Below are positions 18,122 through 28,500 of a stretch of 64,000 nt of DNA, one piece after another. The position numbers and the translations under genes were made by a program. Positions within the stretch are counted from its first letter, which is position 1. Every line of letters starts with the position of its first letter. Location: NCBI RefSeq assembly GCF_000022325.1, contig NC_012034.1, positions 2,169,501-2,233,500 of the forward strand. Reading direction: 5' to 3'. This DNA comes from Caldicellulosiruptor bescii DSM 6725. GTDB lineage: Bacteria > Bacillota > Thermoanaerobacteria > Caldicellulosiruptorales > Caldicellulosiruptoraceae. The notes under the pieces were generated by a model. That model was not told the DNA's origin. It ran no database searches and saw nothing but the letters and a program-made list of their open reading frames with translations.

Positions 18122-19255
18122 TTGAAATATTTGGTTGCACCGGATAAATATAAAGGGTCATTTGACGCTTTAGTCGCATCTGAGATAATAAAAGAAGCTA
18201 TTGTTGAGGTTGACAAAAGCGCAGAAGTTTTTCAGCTTCCGCTTGCCGACGGTGGAGAAGGAACCTTGACAGCTCTATCTAAAATTTTTGGTGCCAAAAT
18301 AGAAGAGGTTGAGGTAAATGACCCTCTTTTTAGGAAGATCAAAAGCAGAATAGGATTTTTTGAAGACAAAGCAATCATTGAAATAGCAGAATGTTCAGGT
18401 CTTCTTATTTTAAAAGATGAAGAAAGAAATCCTCTTTACACAACAACATATGGTGTTGGTGAGCTCATCAAATACGCAATTTCAAAGAAAGTTAAAGAAA
18501 TCCTCATAGGCATTGGCGGCTCTTCAACAAATGATGCAGGCACAGGAATGCTAAATGCACTTGGAATGAAATTTTTAGATGAAAATGGAGAGGAATTAAA
18601 ACCAATCGGAGAAAACCTGATAAAAATAAAAAAGATAGATGATTCAGAATTTTTAAAAGATGTTCGCAAAGTAAAATTTACAGTTCTGTGCGATGTTACA
18701 AATCCATTATACGGAGAAAACGGTGCAGCGTATGTGTTTGCACCTCAAAAAGGGGCAGATGAAAATGCTGTAAAGCTTCTTGATATGGGACTTAGAAATT
18801 TTGCAAATGTCGCTAAAGAGTATCTTGGAAAAGACATGTCGCTATCCAGCGGAGCTGGTGCTGCAGGAGGCTTGGGATTTGCACTTTTGGCTTTTTTGAA
18901 CGCTCAGTATGTATCGGGAATAGATTATATACTAAGCGCTTCGAACGCTGAAGAACACGTTAAATGGGCAGACATTATAATCACTGGTGAAGGAAGATTT
19001 GACAGGCAAAGCTTATCTGGAAAATCTACAATTGGAATTGCAAGACTTGGAGTTAAACTTGGCAAGATGGTAATTGTTATTTCAGGGTCTATTGATTGTC
19101 CTTTTGAAGAGTACACAAAAGAAGGAATAACCTCAATTTTCTCTATTGTTGATATGGCATCATCGCTTGACAGATGTCTCAAAGAAGCACCACGGCTTTT
19201 GAAAGAAACTACAAAGAGCATTGTGAATTTGATTTTAAGGGCAAAAAATTTTTAA
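18122..19255 (+). CDS. glycerate kinase (GlxK/GarK family)
   Basis: Glycerate kinase of 377 residues, the usual length. Motifs: APDKYKGSFDALVASEII at the N-terminus, LPLADGGEGTLTAL, GIGGSSTNDAGTGML, and ITGEGRFDRQSLSGKSTIGIA. It phosphorylates D-glycerate with ATP, feeding lower glycolysis. The start is TTG, preceded by GAGAGGGGG, the only good ribosome site. It is a single gene divergent from rplM. Whether it makes 2- or 3-phosphoglycerate cannot be told here; this family usually makes the 2-phosphate. Confidence 0.93.
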   Translation: MKYLVAPDKYKGSFDALVASEIIKEAIVEVDKSAEVFQLPLADGGEGTLTALSKIFGAKIEEVEVNDPLFRKIKSRIGFFEDKAIIEIAECSGLLILKDEERNPLYTTTYGVGELIKYAISKKVKEILIGIGGSSTNDAGTGMLNALGMKFLDENGEELKPIGENLIKIKKIDDSEFLKDVRKVKFTVLCDVTNPLYGENGAAYVFAPQKGADENAVKLLDMGLRNFANVAKEYLGKDMSLSSGAGAAGGLGFALLAFLNAQYVSGIDYILSASNAEEHVKWADIIITGEGRFDRQSLSGKSTIGIARLGVKLGKMVIVISGSIDCPFEEYTKEGITSIFSIVDMASSLDRCLKEAPRLLKETTKSIVNLILRAKNF

Positions 19256-19274
19256 GGAACATATAAAATCACAT

Positions 19275-19308
19275 CAGGGCTATTCCGTCTTTTTTCGGAA
19301 TAGCCCTG
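19275..19308. terminator. shared terminator hairpin between convergent genes
   Basis: Perfect 13-bp stem (CAGGGCTATTCCG and complement) with an eight-base loop between the glycerate kinase gene and the GH29 gene. Neither flank has a long T run directly after the stem, so it is a moderate terminator in both directions. Confidence 0.75.
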
Positions 19309-19322
19309 AAAAAGGAAAGTTT

Positions 19323-20783
19323 TTACTTTATGCAAAAACAATGTGGATATCCTGTGCTATAGCATTTTTCTGGCAATTTGATGACCAAAGCGTTTTCTAA
19401 CTGTTCAAATTCAAGCTCACCTTCAAACCCTAAAAGTTTTATCTTTTTCACAAAAATACCACTTGATAGTCCCAAACTTTTGATGATTGCTCTGTTATCT
19501 TCTGGATACTTCATTTGAAAGGCAAAAATTTTTCCATCTTTTTGTGTAAATCTAAAATCCTCTTGCGTCCACTCAAGTTTTTTCTCCTGAAAAGCTCCAC
19601 CTTGAGCTTTTGTCAGACCTTCTCCATATCTTATCCATGGACGTGTTGCATATATACCTTCTCCGTTTACTTTCATCCATTTTGCAATCTCATCAAGAAT
19701 ATAAAGACATTCATCATCCAACGTGCCATCTGGTTTTTGCGGAATGTTTAAAAGAAGGTTTCCACCTTTGCTGACAATATCAATAAGCATTTCAATTACC
19801 TGTTGCGGGGTTTTATATACAGCTCTTACATCATAAAACCAGCCACCTACACATGTATCTGTCTGCCATGGATGAGATAGAATATCTTCGGCTGATCCAC
19901 GTTCAATGTCCAAAACACCAATTTTATAGACTTCTGGATTTGTGTCTTTTTGAGTGTACACTGCTTGATTTATACCACCGTGATTTTTGGCACTTGTATT
20001 GTAAAGATGCGCAACAATACTCAACCCAGTCTCACCAAATGGAACACCACCATCTGAATACAAAAAGTCTGGTTCATACTGGTCGATCAAATCTTTTATT
20101 CTTAAAAACCATTTCATATGCCACTGTGGGTTTGGCGAGTACCAATTGACAATCTTTCCATACTGTTTTTCTAGCTCATACTCGTCCCTATTTGGGTGAT
20201 AAAAATCCTCATAGGCAGGGTCATTTCCATCATATGGAACATCCTTATATGGTCCTTTTGTGTCATGTCCTTTACTTGGTGCAAACCACGAAAAGCTTGC
20301 ACCCAAGTGTTCTGATACACCAAATGGAAGTCCTCTTTCTCTTGCAGCTCTGCACCACATTCCAACAATATCTTTCTTAGGACCCATATTTACTGCATTC
20401 CACCTATGGTATCGGGAATTCCAGTTATCAAAGTTATCGTGGTGAACAGCCTGAGCAATAAAATATTTTGCACCTGCTTTTATATACAGATCAATTAATT
20501 CCTCTGGGTTAAACCTTTCAGCCTTCCACATTTGAACAATGTCTTTGTAACCAACCTTTGAAGGATGCCCATACTTTCGCCAATGGTAGTAATACTGTGG
20601 TTCTCCTTCTCTGTAGATATTTCTTGCATACCAGTCCCCATACATTGGTACAGACTGTGGTCCCCAGTGCGCCCAAATACCAAACTTGGCATCTAAAAAC
20701 CACTGAGGACATTTGAATTGTCTTAAAGATTCCCAAGTTGCTTCAAAGGGACCTTTTTGGATAGTTTTAAAATACTCATCCAT
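19323..20783 (-). CDS. GH29 alpha-L-fucosidase
   Basis: Family 29 glycoside hydrolase of 486 residues. The N-terminal catalytic barrel has WFLDAKFGIWAHWGPQSVP, AKYFIAQAVHHDNFDNW and the probable nucleophile Asp near residue 244 in DFLYSDGGVPFGE. A smaller C-terminal beta domain follows. It removes alpha-linked fucose. No signal peptide is present, so it acts on imported oligosaccharides. GGAGG precedes the ATG. It lies 27 bases downstream of fucI, so one transcript both frees and isomerises fucose. Confidence 0.92.
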   Translation of the reverse strand: MDEYFKTIQKGPFEATWESLRQFKCPQWFLDAKFGIWAHWGPQSVPMYGDWYARNIYREGEPQYYYHWRKYGHPSKVGYKDIVQMWKAERFNPEELIDLYIKAGAKYFIAQAVHHDNFDNWNSRYHRWNAVNMGPKKDIVGMWCRAARERGLPFGVSEHLGASFSWFAPSKGHDTKGPYKDVPYDGNDPAYEDFYHPNRDEYELEKQYGKIVNWYSPNPQWHMKWFLRIKDLIDQYEPDFLYSDGGVPFGETGLSIVAHLYNTSAKNHGGINQAVYTQKDTNPEVYKIGVLDIERGSAEDILSHPWQTDTCVGGWFYDVRAVYKTPQQVIEMLIDIVSKGGNLLLNIPQKPDGTLDDECLYILDEIAKWMKVNGEGIYATRPWIRYGEGLTKAQGGAFQEKKLEWTQEDFRFTQKDGKIFAFQMKYPEDNRAIIKSLGLSSGIFVKKIKLLGFEGELEFEQLENALVIKLPEKCYSTGYPHCFCIK

Positions 20784-20810
20784 TTAAAGAGAGACCTCCT
20801 TGTACAAAAA

Positions 20811-22625
20811 TTATTTTTTATAAAGTGGGCCAAAATTTTTACATGCTCTAAAATCAGCACCTTCTAAGTCTTCTGTTCCAAACGCACTCCAAGCGCTTGG
20901 CCTGAAGATCCTCTCTTCTTCAACATTGTGCATACAAACTGGAATCCTTAGCATCGACGCAAGTGTAATAAATAAATCTCCTACATGCCCATATGTTATT
21001 GCACAGTGATTTGCTCCCCAGTTTTCCATCACAGAATATACACTCTTAAATGCTCCCTTGCCAGTTAGTTTTGGTACAAACCATGTAGTGGGCCATGTTG
21101 GGTCTGTTCTTCTGTCAAGTATTTCATGAACATTTGCAGAAAGTTCTACTGTCCAGCCTTCTGCAATTTGAAGGACTGGCCCTAAACCTTTAACAATATT
21201 TAATCTTGAGATTGTAACAGGCATGCCGCCTCTTGTTACAAACTTAGTCGAAAATCCACCGCCTCTAAAATATCCCAAATTGGCATAACAAAATCTTGTT
21301 GCATCTAAGCATTTTTTAACTTCTTGCTCGGTAATTTCCCAGAAAGGCTTTATAGCAGGCTTGCCGTCAATCTCTTGCTGACCTGTTCCATCCAATGCTG
21401 CAGAACCAGAATTTATAAGATGAATAACCCCATTTTGAGCAAGTCCTTCTGGTTTCCATCCGGTTACTCTGTAAATAGCATCCGGACTCCAATATGTTCT
21501 AACATCTGCAAAAATCTGAGCTGTATTTGTAAGTAAATGCCCAAATAACATACATACACCGTTTAAGCTGTCATTTTCAGTTGCAAGTATGTAAGGCTGT
21601 CTAAGTCCATTCCAGTCAAATGAGGAGTTAAGAATTGTTTCCATAAAGTCACCGTTTGGGAAATGATCTGTCCAATGCCGCTGTCCTTGAAATCCTGCTA
21701 AAATTGCATTATGTCCAAGTGCTTCTTCGGGATAACCTAATGCTTCAAGCTTTTTGTTACTAATCATTAAATCTCTTGTTATTATAGCCATCTTGACTAC
21801 AAATTCCCATACCTCATCCTTCTTTTTTCTGTCAACTCTTTTCTCTGGTGGATTAGGATCTTCTCCTTCCTTACAATTATTCCTCACCCACTGTATTGCC
21901 CTTTCAAATTCTTCTTGGTCGTATATCTTTTCTTCTATTCGCCTTATTATCTCTGACATGTCAACATACTCAACTCTCATCCCAAGATAGTCCTCAAAAA
22001 AGTCAGGATCAACAATCGAACCTGCAATTCCCATCGATACACTTCCAATTGAAAGATAAGACTTATTTTTCATTATAGAAACTGCCAAAGCACTTTTTAC
22101 AAACTTTAAAATCTTTTCTTGAACATCTTGAGGAATTGAAAAGTCGTCTCTGTCTTGAACATCTTTGCCATAGATTTTAAAAACAGGAATTCCCTTTTGA
22201 TTGTGAGCAGCAGACACTGCAGCAAGATATACAGCACCTGGTCTTTCTGTACCATTAAATCCCCATACAGCTTTTGGAATATCCAATGTCATATCCATAG
22301 TCTCTGTTCCATAACACCAGCAAGGTGTCACTGTTATGGAAACTCCTACTCCTTCTTTTTTGAAAAGTTCATCTGCCATTCTTGCCTCTACAACAGCACC
22401 AATACACATTTGAGGTAATACACACTTTACTTTTTCGCCATTTGGAAGATACACATTGTTTTCAATAAACTCAGCAACAGCTTTTGCTAATCTCTTTGTC
22501 TGCTCTTCAAGAGATTCTCTAACACCACCATATCTCCCATCTATAGTTGGTCTTATACCCACCTTGGGGTAATCTTCAACAAATCTTTTTTCACCTATAA
22601 AAACATTCAATCTTTCATTTAACAT
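20811..22625 (-). CDS. fucI: L-fucose isomerase
   Basis: Isomerase of 604 residues, close to the FucI family length. It begins with [23 protein letters not shown], has [26 protein letters not shown] and the C-terminal [20 protein letters not shown] and [12 protein letters not shown] regions. It converts L-fucose to L-fuculose with a divalent metal; D-arabinose is a common second substrate. GAAAGGAG precedes the ATG. Fuculokinase and aldolase are not in this window. Probably controlled by the LacI regulator encoded upstream through the operators at 22698 and 22910. Confidence 0.95.
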   Translation of the reverse strand: MLNERLNVFIGEKRFVEDYPKVGIRPTIDGRYGGVRESLEEQTKRLAKAVAEFIENNVYLPNGEKVKCVLPQMCIGAVVEARMADELFKKEGVGVSITVTPCWCYGTETMDMTLDIPKAVWGFNGTERPGAVYLAAVSAAHNQKGIPVFKIYGKDVQDRDDFSIPQDVQEKILKFVKSALAVSIMKNKSYLSIGSVSMGIAGSIVDPDFFEDYLGMRVEYVDMSEIIRRIEEKIYDQEEFERAIQWVRNNCKEGEDPNPPEKRVDRKKKDEVWEFVVKMAIITRDLMISNKKLEALGYPEEALGHNAILAGFQGQRHWTDHFPNGDFMETILNSSFDWNGLRQPYILATENDSLNGVCMLFGHLLTNTAQIFADVRTYWSPDAIYRVTGWKPEGLAQNGVIHLINSGSAALDGTGQQEIDGKPAIKPFWEITEQEVKKCLDATRFCYANLGYFRGGGFSTKFVTRGGMPVTISRLNIVKGLGPVLQIAEGWTVELSANVHEILDRRTDPTWPTTWFVPKLTGKGAFKSVYSVMENWGANHCAITYGHVGDLFITLASMLRIPVCMHNVEEERIFRPSAWSAFGTEDLEGADFRACKNFGPLYKK

Positions 22626-22697
22626 TTTTGCTATTTCTCCTTTCTTTCAATTTTTGAGATGCAAAACTACATTGGTGAAATGGAATGAAAGATTGTG

Positions 22698-22708
22698 AAA
22701 CGTTTAGC
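22698..22708 (+). promoter_or_regulatory. LacI-type operator, promoter-proximal to fucI
   Basis: AAACGTTTAGC, whose inverted copy is at 22910-22920, has the central palindrome AACGTT typical of LacI/CcpA-family sites. It lies about 45 bases downstream of the predicted fucI -10 box, where bound protein could act as a roadblock. Confidence 0.55.
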
Positions 22709-22752
22709 TTTTGTTTTGCAAAAATAATTATAATATCATTTATTCTGTTTTT

Positions 22753-22783
22753 AGTATACACTCTTTTTTTAAAAACTTGTCAA
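22753..22783 (-). promoter_or_regulatory. predicted fucI-GH29 promoter
   Basis: On the minus strand TTGACA is followed after 19 bases by TATACT (or after 17 by TGTATA). It lies in the 426-bp gap 22626-23051 between the lacI and fucI genes, which otherwise holds the two operators and AT-rich sequence without a gene. Confidence 0.6.
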
Positions 22784-22909
22784 ATTATTTGCCTAATTTT
22801 TTGCTATAAACTTTTATATAATTGTCAGTTAGTCACAATCGTGTATCATATTTTTCTATTTACTATAAAAGTGGAAAGGTAATTTATCACCAAAATTCTC
22901 TCACTATAT

Positions 22910-22920
22910 GCTAAACGTTT
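22910..22920 (-). promoter_or_regulatory. second LacI-type operator, inverted copy
   Basis: GCTAAACGTTT, an exact inverted copy of the site at 22698-22708, 202 bases apart. Two distant operators around one promoter would allow a DNA loop, as known for LacI. Their use by the adjacent LacI protein is inferred. Confidence 0.5.
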
Positions 22921-23051
22921 TACATTATACGATAAAATTAAAAGTTTGACTTTTATTTTATTATATTCTTTGGCTCATTTCTTGTCAATCAGAAATAGAT
23001 TTTAATAAAAAATAAGTCAAAACACTTCAAATCATCTCAAACCCAATAAAA

Positions 23052-24068
23052 TCAACATTTAATCTCTCTAATAGACTTTTTTATTAAAAGTTGTGCATTC
23101 AACTTTTTAAAGAGAGGGAAATCGCTTTTATCACCTTTTAGTCTCTTTAAAATAAGTTCAGACGCAGCCTTTCCAATTTCCTCTGTTGGTTGTAGTACTA
23201 AAGACAAAGGTGGTTTTACCATTCTTGCTATTTCAATGCTATCAAATCCAATAACAGAAAGTTCATCAGGAATTTTGACATCCTTTTCATTCAGAGCAAT
23301 TATACTCCCTACAGTCATATCGTAATTTGTAATGAATACTGCAGTAGGAGGGTCCTCTTTCTCTAAAAGCTCCATCATCCTTTTAAATCCTGATTCCATA
23401 CTATGATAATCACTGAATTTTATATACTCCTCATCTATTTCCACGTTATAATTCTTGTGTGCTTCAATGTAACCCCTCAGTCTTTCCTTTGCTGTATAAA
23501 TATTTTGTGGACCGCATATTATGCCAATTTTTCTATGTCCCATAGTGATAAGTTTTTCCACCGCTTTGTATGAAATTTCAAAATTGTTTACAACAATTGT
23601 GTCACACTCATAATCTGGAATTGGTCTATCAATTGCTATTATTGGAATATCTCTTTTTACAATTTTTCTTATATCAGAACCTTTCAAAGAAGTAGGAACA
23701 ACTACAAGAGCATCTACTCTTTTTTTATAAAGAAAATCAAATCTTTCCTTTTCTAATTTCTCATCATCTTTATAGTCGCACACAACAACACTATAGCCTG
23801 TTTCAAGCAAGATTGTCTCTAAACTTGAAATAATAGTGCTAAAGAATTGCTCAAATACAGGTATAAGCACACCAATGGTCATAGTCTTATTTGTCCTCAA
23901 GCCTCTTGCAATCTCATTCACTTCAAAATCCAAAGCTTTTATGGCTTCTTCAATCAATATTCTATTTTTTTCAAGCACATTTCCTCCATTTAAGTATTTT
24001 GAAATTGTTGCAATTGACAAGCCTGTGTAGCGAGCAATGTCTTTAATGGTGGCTGGAATTTTTATCAC
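23052..24068 (-). CDS. LacI-family transcriptional regulator
   Basis: Repressor of 338 residues. An N-terminal helix-turn-helix (TIKDIARYTGLSIATISKYL, then NGGNVLEKNR) is followed by a periplasmic-binding-protein-like sugar domain (IGVLIPVFEQFFSTIISSLE to the C-terminus). It lies upstream of fucI on the same strand and is likely to control the fucose genes. The start is uncertain: the only conventional start codon is a GTG directly touching the GAGGG site; the next suitable position is an ATT three codons on. The region upstream has been separated from the plus-strand operon by an IS element. Confidence 0.92.
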   Translation of the reverse strand: MIKIPATIKDIARYTGLSIATISKYLNGGNVLEKNRILIEEAIKALDFEVNEIARGLRTNKTMTIGVLIPVFEQFFSTIISSLETILLETGYSVVVCDYKDDEKLEKERFDFLYKKRVDALVVVPTSLKGSDIRKIVKRDIPIIAIDRPIPDYECDTIVVNNFEISYKAVEKLITMGHRKIGIICGPQNIYTAKERLRGYIEAHKNYNVEIDEEYIKFSDYHSMESGFKRMMELLEKEDPPTAVFITNYDMTVGSIIALNEKDVKIPDELSVIGFDSIEIARMVKPPLSLVLQPTEEIGKAASELILKRLKGDKSDFPLFKKLNAQLLIKKSIREIKC

Positions 24069-24133
24069 CCTCTTTTGTATAATAACCTTTTATTAGTTTA
24101 TTTTATCATCCTAAACTCTCTTAAATCAAGAAT

Positions 24134-24148
24134 TTTAGAAAGCATTGT
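24134..24148 (+). repeat. left copy of a 15-bp direct repeat flanking the IS element
   Basis: TTTAGAAAGCATTGT is repeated exactly at 25413-25427, on the other side of the transposase gene. Interpreted as a target-site duplication or as part of the element ends. Confidence 0.8.
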
Positions 24149-25412
24149 CTCGAATAGGTGTAGAGATATTTACCACAGCGAAAGAATGTGCGAAAATAGT
24201 GAGGAGAAACTCATAAAAAGAATTGAGGCTGCCTCCATCCTGTTTGATATAATTAAAAAGTGTAATCTCCCATTCAAAAGAAAAATCAAAAAACTACCAG
24301 GATGGGAGGACAGCCTACTATGAATATTATATCATATCATGAAATGAGAAAAATATCTCCCGAAAAAGCAAGGGAATTAATCCGAAAAGTGTTTGAAAAT
24401 AATAACAAAAACGTATCAAGAACTGCTAAAATATTAGGTGTATCAAGACATACTGTCAGAAGAGCAATATATGGTCCCCTTGAGGATAAATCAAGAAAAC
24501 CTAAAACTTGCCCCAGAAAACTTTCTACTGAACTTGAAAATCTCATTATCGAGGAATCTAAAAGAACTGGCTTCAGATACAGACGTTTGTCTCTTTACCT
24601 GCTCAGAAAATATGGTATTAAAATAAGCGAAAATACAATAAAGTCTATTCTCAAAAGAAATGCTATACCAAAAAAATCAAGAAAGACAAAAAAGGGTGAA
24701 AGAAGTTTGTACGATTATGAAGCCCTCATTCCATTTTCTGAATTTCAACTTGATACAAAACATCTTTTAGATAAAGACAGTCTTCCTGAAGAGGTATATG
24801 AACATATGAAAAAACACAATTTACCTTGCTATGAGTGGAACATGATAGACATTGCAACAAGAGCAAGATTTACAGCCTACTCCTATGAACTTTCATCTGC
24901 TTTTGGCTTTATGTTTATATCCTTGGTGGCTTTATGGCTAAGAACGCATAATGTAAGAAACCCAATAAAAATCCGATTGGACAATGGAGAAGAATTTTGC
25001 GGAGGAAGTGAAAGAAAGCTAAAGGAGTGGAATGAGATGTTTTCTATTTTGGGTGTAGAACTAAATCCTATTCCACCAAGAGCAAAACATCTTATGGGGG
25101 TAATTGAAAATTCACATAGAGCAGATGACGAATATTTTTTAATGATTCATGCCGAAAGATGTAAAAACAAAGATGACTTTATTCAACGAGCTCAAAGGTG
25201 GCAGGATACGTGGAACTTTTTTAGACCTCATAATGGTAAAGGTATGAATGGGAGGACACCATTTGAAAAATTCATAGATTCTAAAACTCTGGTCTCCTCC
25301 CATGTGTTTCAGTTCCCTACTTTACTTCTTGAAGACTTATTAAAGAAAGTAGGAACTTTTTATTCTCTATTCTGTAATAAATTAGGTGGTAAATATGTCT
25401 TCACCACGTGCC
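24149..25412 (+). mobile_element. insertion sequence with DDE transposase and long direct repeats
   Basis: A region of about 1.26 kb between 15-bp direct repeats. Imperfect inverted repeats lie inside: 24157-24176 and 25387-25406, matching at about 18 of 21 positions. It carries a short upstream frame and a 366-residue transposase. Long direct repeats recall the IS1202 (formerly ISNCY) family, but this assignment is from memory. It is inserted in the divergent region between the lacI gene and the GH106-like operon; removing it would bring them within about 190 bp. Confidence 0.75.
24186..24323 (+). CDS. short upstream frame of the IS element, possibly orfA-like
   Basis: Predicted protein of 45 residues, charged and helical (MCENSEEKLIKRIEAAS...). 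Its TGA stop overlaps the transposase ATG in the sequence ATGA, the pattern of translational coupling. There is no good ribosome site before its own ATG. The relation of its frame to the transposase frame would also allow a -1 shift near the A-rich stretch at 24288-24293, but no canonical slippery heptamer is in frame. It may be a short leader peptide or not expressed. Confidence 0.35.
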   Translation: MCENSEEKLIKRIEAASILFDIIKKCNLPFKRKIKKLPGWEDSLL

Positions 25413-25417
25413 TTTAG
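24320..25417 (+). CDS. DDE-type transposase
   Basis: Transposase of 365-366 residues. An N-terminal helix-turn-helix (SRTAKILGVSRHTVRRAIYG) is followed by an integrase-like catalytic core with the first Asp in FQLDTKHLL, the second in RLDNGEEFCGG, and the Glu in GVIENSHRADDEYF. The ATG at 24320 is used because GGGAGG lies ten bases upstream; an ATG at 24302 sits just before that site. Its TAG stop falls within the right-hand direct repeat, so the end of the reading frame depends on that repeat. Likely intact and potentially active. Confidence 0.85.
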   Translation: MNIISYHEMRKISPEKARELIRKVFENNNKNVSRTAKILGVSRHTVRRAIYGPLEDKSRKPKTCPRKLSTELENLIIEESKRTGFRYRRLSLYLLRKYGIKISENTIKSILKRNAIPKKSRKTKKGERSLYDYEALIPFSEFQLDTKHLLDKDSLPEEVYEHMKKHNLPCYEWNMIDIATRARFTAYSYELSSAFGFMFISLVALWLRTHNVRNPIKIRLDNGEEFCGGSERKLKEWNEMFSILGVELNPIPPRAKHLMGVIENSHRADDEYFLMIHAERCKNKDDFIQRAQRWQDTWNFFRPHNGKGMNGRTPFEKFIDSKTLVSSHVFQFPTLLLEDLLKKVGTFYSLFCNKLGGKYVFTTCL

Positions 25418-25427
25418 AAAGCATTGT
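25413..25427 (+). repeat. right copy of the 15-bp direct repeat
   Basis: Exact copy of TTTAGAAAGCATTGT at 24134-24148. It contains the transposase stop codon (TAG at 25415-25417). Confidence 0.8.
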
Positions 25428-25459
25428 TTGAAATACCCATAGGTTTTGATTTGTTTTTA

Positions 25460-25488
25460 TTGATTCTTTTTATTTTGTTGTGTATAAT
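25460..25488 (+). promoter_or_regulatory. promoter of the GH106-like/SGNH/oxidoreductase operon
   Basis: TTGATT, 17 bases, then TATAAT. It lies 33 bases past the IS element and about 50 bases before the GH106-like start codon, so the element inserted just upstream without cutting this promoter. Confidence 0.75.
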
Positions 25489-25541
25489 TAAAATAAATAA
25501 CTTTAAAGTAAATACAACTAAAACAATTTGGAGTGAAAAAA

Positions 25542-28500
25542 ATGAACATCAACTTTAAAATAAAACCATTCTGGTTTTGGAATGGGAAAATGGAAAATGA
25601 TGAAATAGCAGATCAAATAGCTCAGATGCATGAAAAAGGAATTGGTGGATTCTTCATTCATCCACGGCAAGGTCTCGAAATACCCTATCTTTCTCACGAG
25701 TGGTTTGAAAAGGTTTCTGTTGCAATTGAATGTGCAAAAAAATATAACATGGAAGTGTGGCTTTATGATGAATATCCTTATCCAAGTGGAATTTCAGCTG
25801 GTGAAGTAGTTGTTCAGCATCCTGAATATCAAGCTTTTATATTAGATTATAAAGTGTTTGAGGCAAAAGATAATGAAGAAATTTGCATTGAAATTCCCAT
25901 GTGTGAAGTGTTATTAGCAAGAGCTTATAGAATAAGGAACAATATTATAGTATGGAATGAATACATAGATTTGATTGATTATATTGGTGTAATCTACAAA
26001 GAACACATTTACCAAGAAAGTGGGCTTACGTTTTACAATAGGAAAAGATACTTTGTTGGAGATGGGGCAAAAGCACTTAAATGGAAAGTACCAAAAGGAA
26101 AGTGGAAGATATTTTTGTTTTATCAGTATCCATTAAAAAATTTTAAATATTTCGGGACATTTATTGATCCTCTAAATAAAGATGCTGTAAGACTGTTTAT
26201 TCAAACCACTCATGAAAAATATAAAAAATACTTGGGTCATGAGTTTGGAAAAACAATTAAAGGAATTTTTACAGATGAAACAGCTCCAGTTGCTGGCAAA
26301 CTTCCTTGGTCAAAATTGCTTCCTAAGCTTTTTGAGCAAACATATGGGGAAAATCTTATTGAAAAATTACCTCAAATTATTTGCACAGACATATTTGATA
26401 CAGCCGGTTCAAAAATTAGGTATCAGTTTTGGAAACTTGTTGTGGACACATTTATTGAGAGCTACGACAAACAAATTCTTGAATGGTGTCATCAGAACAA
26501 TCTTTTGTATGTGGGCGAAAAGCCAATTTTGAGAAGCTCACAATTAGCTTTTATGGACATTCCCGGAATAGATGCAGGGCACCAAAAGGCTGGTGACATT
26601 CCACAGGTTGTATCTGAAAACTACAGAGCAAATCCAAAGATAGCATCATCTGCCGCTCACTTTTATAAAAAGGAAAGGGTTTTGTGTGAATGCTTTCACA
26701 GTATTGGCTGGAGCATGACAATGCAAGATATGAAATGGATATTTGACTGGCTAATATTGCAGGGAATAGATATGTTTGTCCCCCATGCCTTTTATTATAG
26801 TGCAGATGGACTCAAAAAACACGATGCCCCACCTTCAGCCTTTTTCCAAATGCCTTGGTGGAAACATCAAAAAATATTGTCTGAGTATGTAGAAAATGTA
26901 ACTAAAATGCTTAAAAATTGTAAAAGAAAAGTTGATGTACTTATAGTAGATCCAATTACAAGCCAGTGGACCTGTTTTAACGACAAAGAAGTAAAAGAGA
27001 AGATTTCGATGGATTTCTGTAGAATTCAGCAAATTCTTTTAGAAGAAAATGTAGACTATTATGTGATTGACCAGTCATTAGTAGGAAGTTTGGAATGCAG
27101 GAATCAGAAGATTTATTATGACAATGAAAAATTTGAATTATTGATCATTCCACCTGTGACCAATTTAGAAAAAGAGGCTTACATGAAGATAAAAGATCTA
27201 ATATTGAAAGGATGTAAAGTTGTATTTATTGGCTGTTTGCCATTCCAAACCATCGAAGATTTTGATGTTGCCAAAGATATTAGCAATTTTCTTGGAGTAA
27301 ATTCTATGGACATCGCAAAAGCATATAAAACAGGTTCTAAATTGAACAATACAGTTTTTCTTAACAGTTGTATCTTCATTGGTAATATAGAAGATTTAGT
27401 AGCAAAAATTGACAAGATTTGTAAAAAGCCTGTAAGTATATCATATGAATCTTCTAATGACCGTGGTATTCTCTGTGCTTACTTTGAGGACGCAGAACAC
27501 GACTTTTTATTTATGATTAACCCAACTAATGAAAAGAAGATCTGCAAAGTATACTTGCGGTACAGGCCTGATGAAATAAACAAAATTTATTCGGTTCCAT
27601 TGACATCGCAAGAACTTGATAAGGAAATAAATTTCGAAAATTCTTTAGATAAAAAGCAAATAACTTTTTCCATGAATTTTGAACCTTTTCAATCGTATTT
27701 AATTAAATTAGAAAAAAGTTTTGTTAAGAAAAACGACCATAAAAATGATGTTGAAAAGAGAGTTTTTGAGTACAAAATCCCTCTTGCAACTGTTTGGGAA
27801 TTTTCAATTGAGAGTTTAAATCCTTTAAGGCTCGGCAGATGGAATTTAAAGTTGATTTTCAACAACGAAAATGAACAGTATTCAATATCTTCAAAAATTC
27901 CAGTTACACCAAAACCAATAATTGATCAGATAGAAGAGGCAAAAATTCCAATACCACTAAAAACAAAAAGTTTCTTTGGATGTCCAAAAGAAATAACATT
28001 GCCAAGCTTTGAGGCAATATACACTACTTCATTTTTTATAGATGCAGCAAGCCAAAAATTCTGGCTTGTAATTGAAGATGAAGGTATAAAAGGTGAATGG
28101 GTTGTGCTTTTGAACAATCATACTATTTTACCAAGAGATTTTGTACTTAAAAGATTTTATTCTCATACTAATTTGGCATATGATATTAGCAACTTAATTA
28201 AACTGGGGGAAAATCAGCTTTGTGTATGTGTAAAGATTAGCAGGTCTTTTGATGGACTTCTTACACCCATTTATATCTTCAGCACGGCAGGTGTATTCAA
28301 AGTTGATGATAGCTGGCATATAGACAAACTTCCAACTCAAGGCTGCTTTGGTAAAGACCTTGAAAATGGCATTCCTTTTTATGCTGGTTTTATAAAGTAC
28401 GAAAAAGAAGTTCAAATGCCATCTTTTGAAAATGGTTTTGTGGAATTCTTTATTGAAGATAACATAAATCAGTGTGTAAGTCTTTATATAAATGATGAAT

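Noticed and set aside
24281-24323. Programmed -1 frameshift joining the short IS frame to the transposase
   Set aside because: The frames fit, but no canonical slippery heptamer is in phase, and the transposase has its own ribosome site and ATG.
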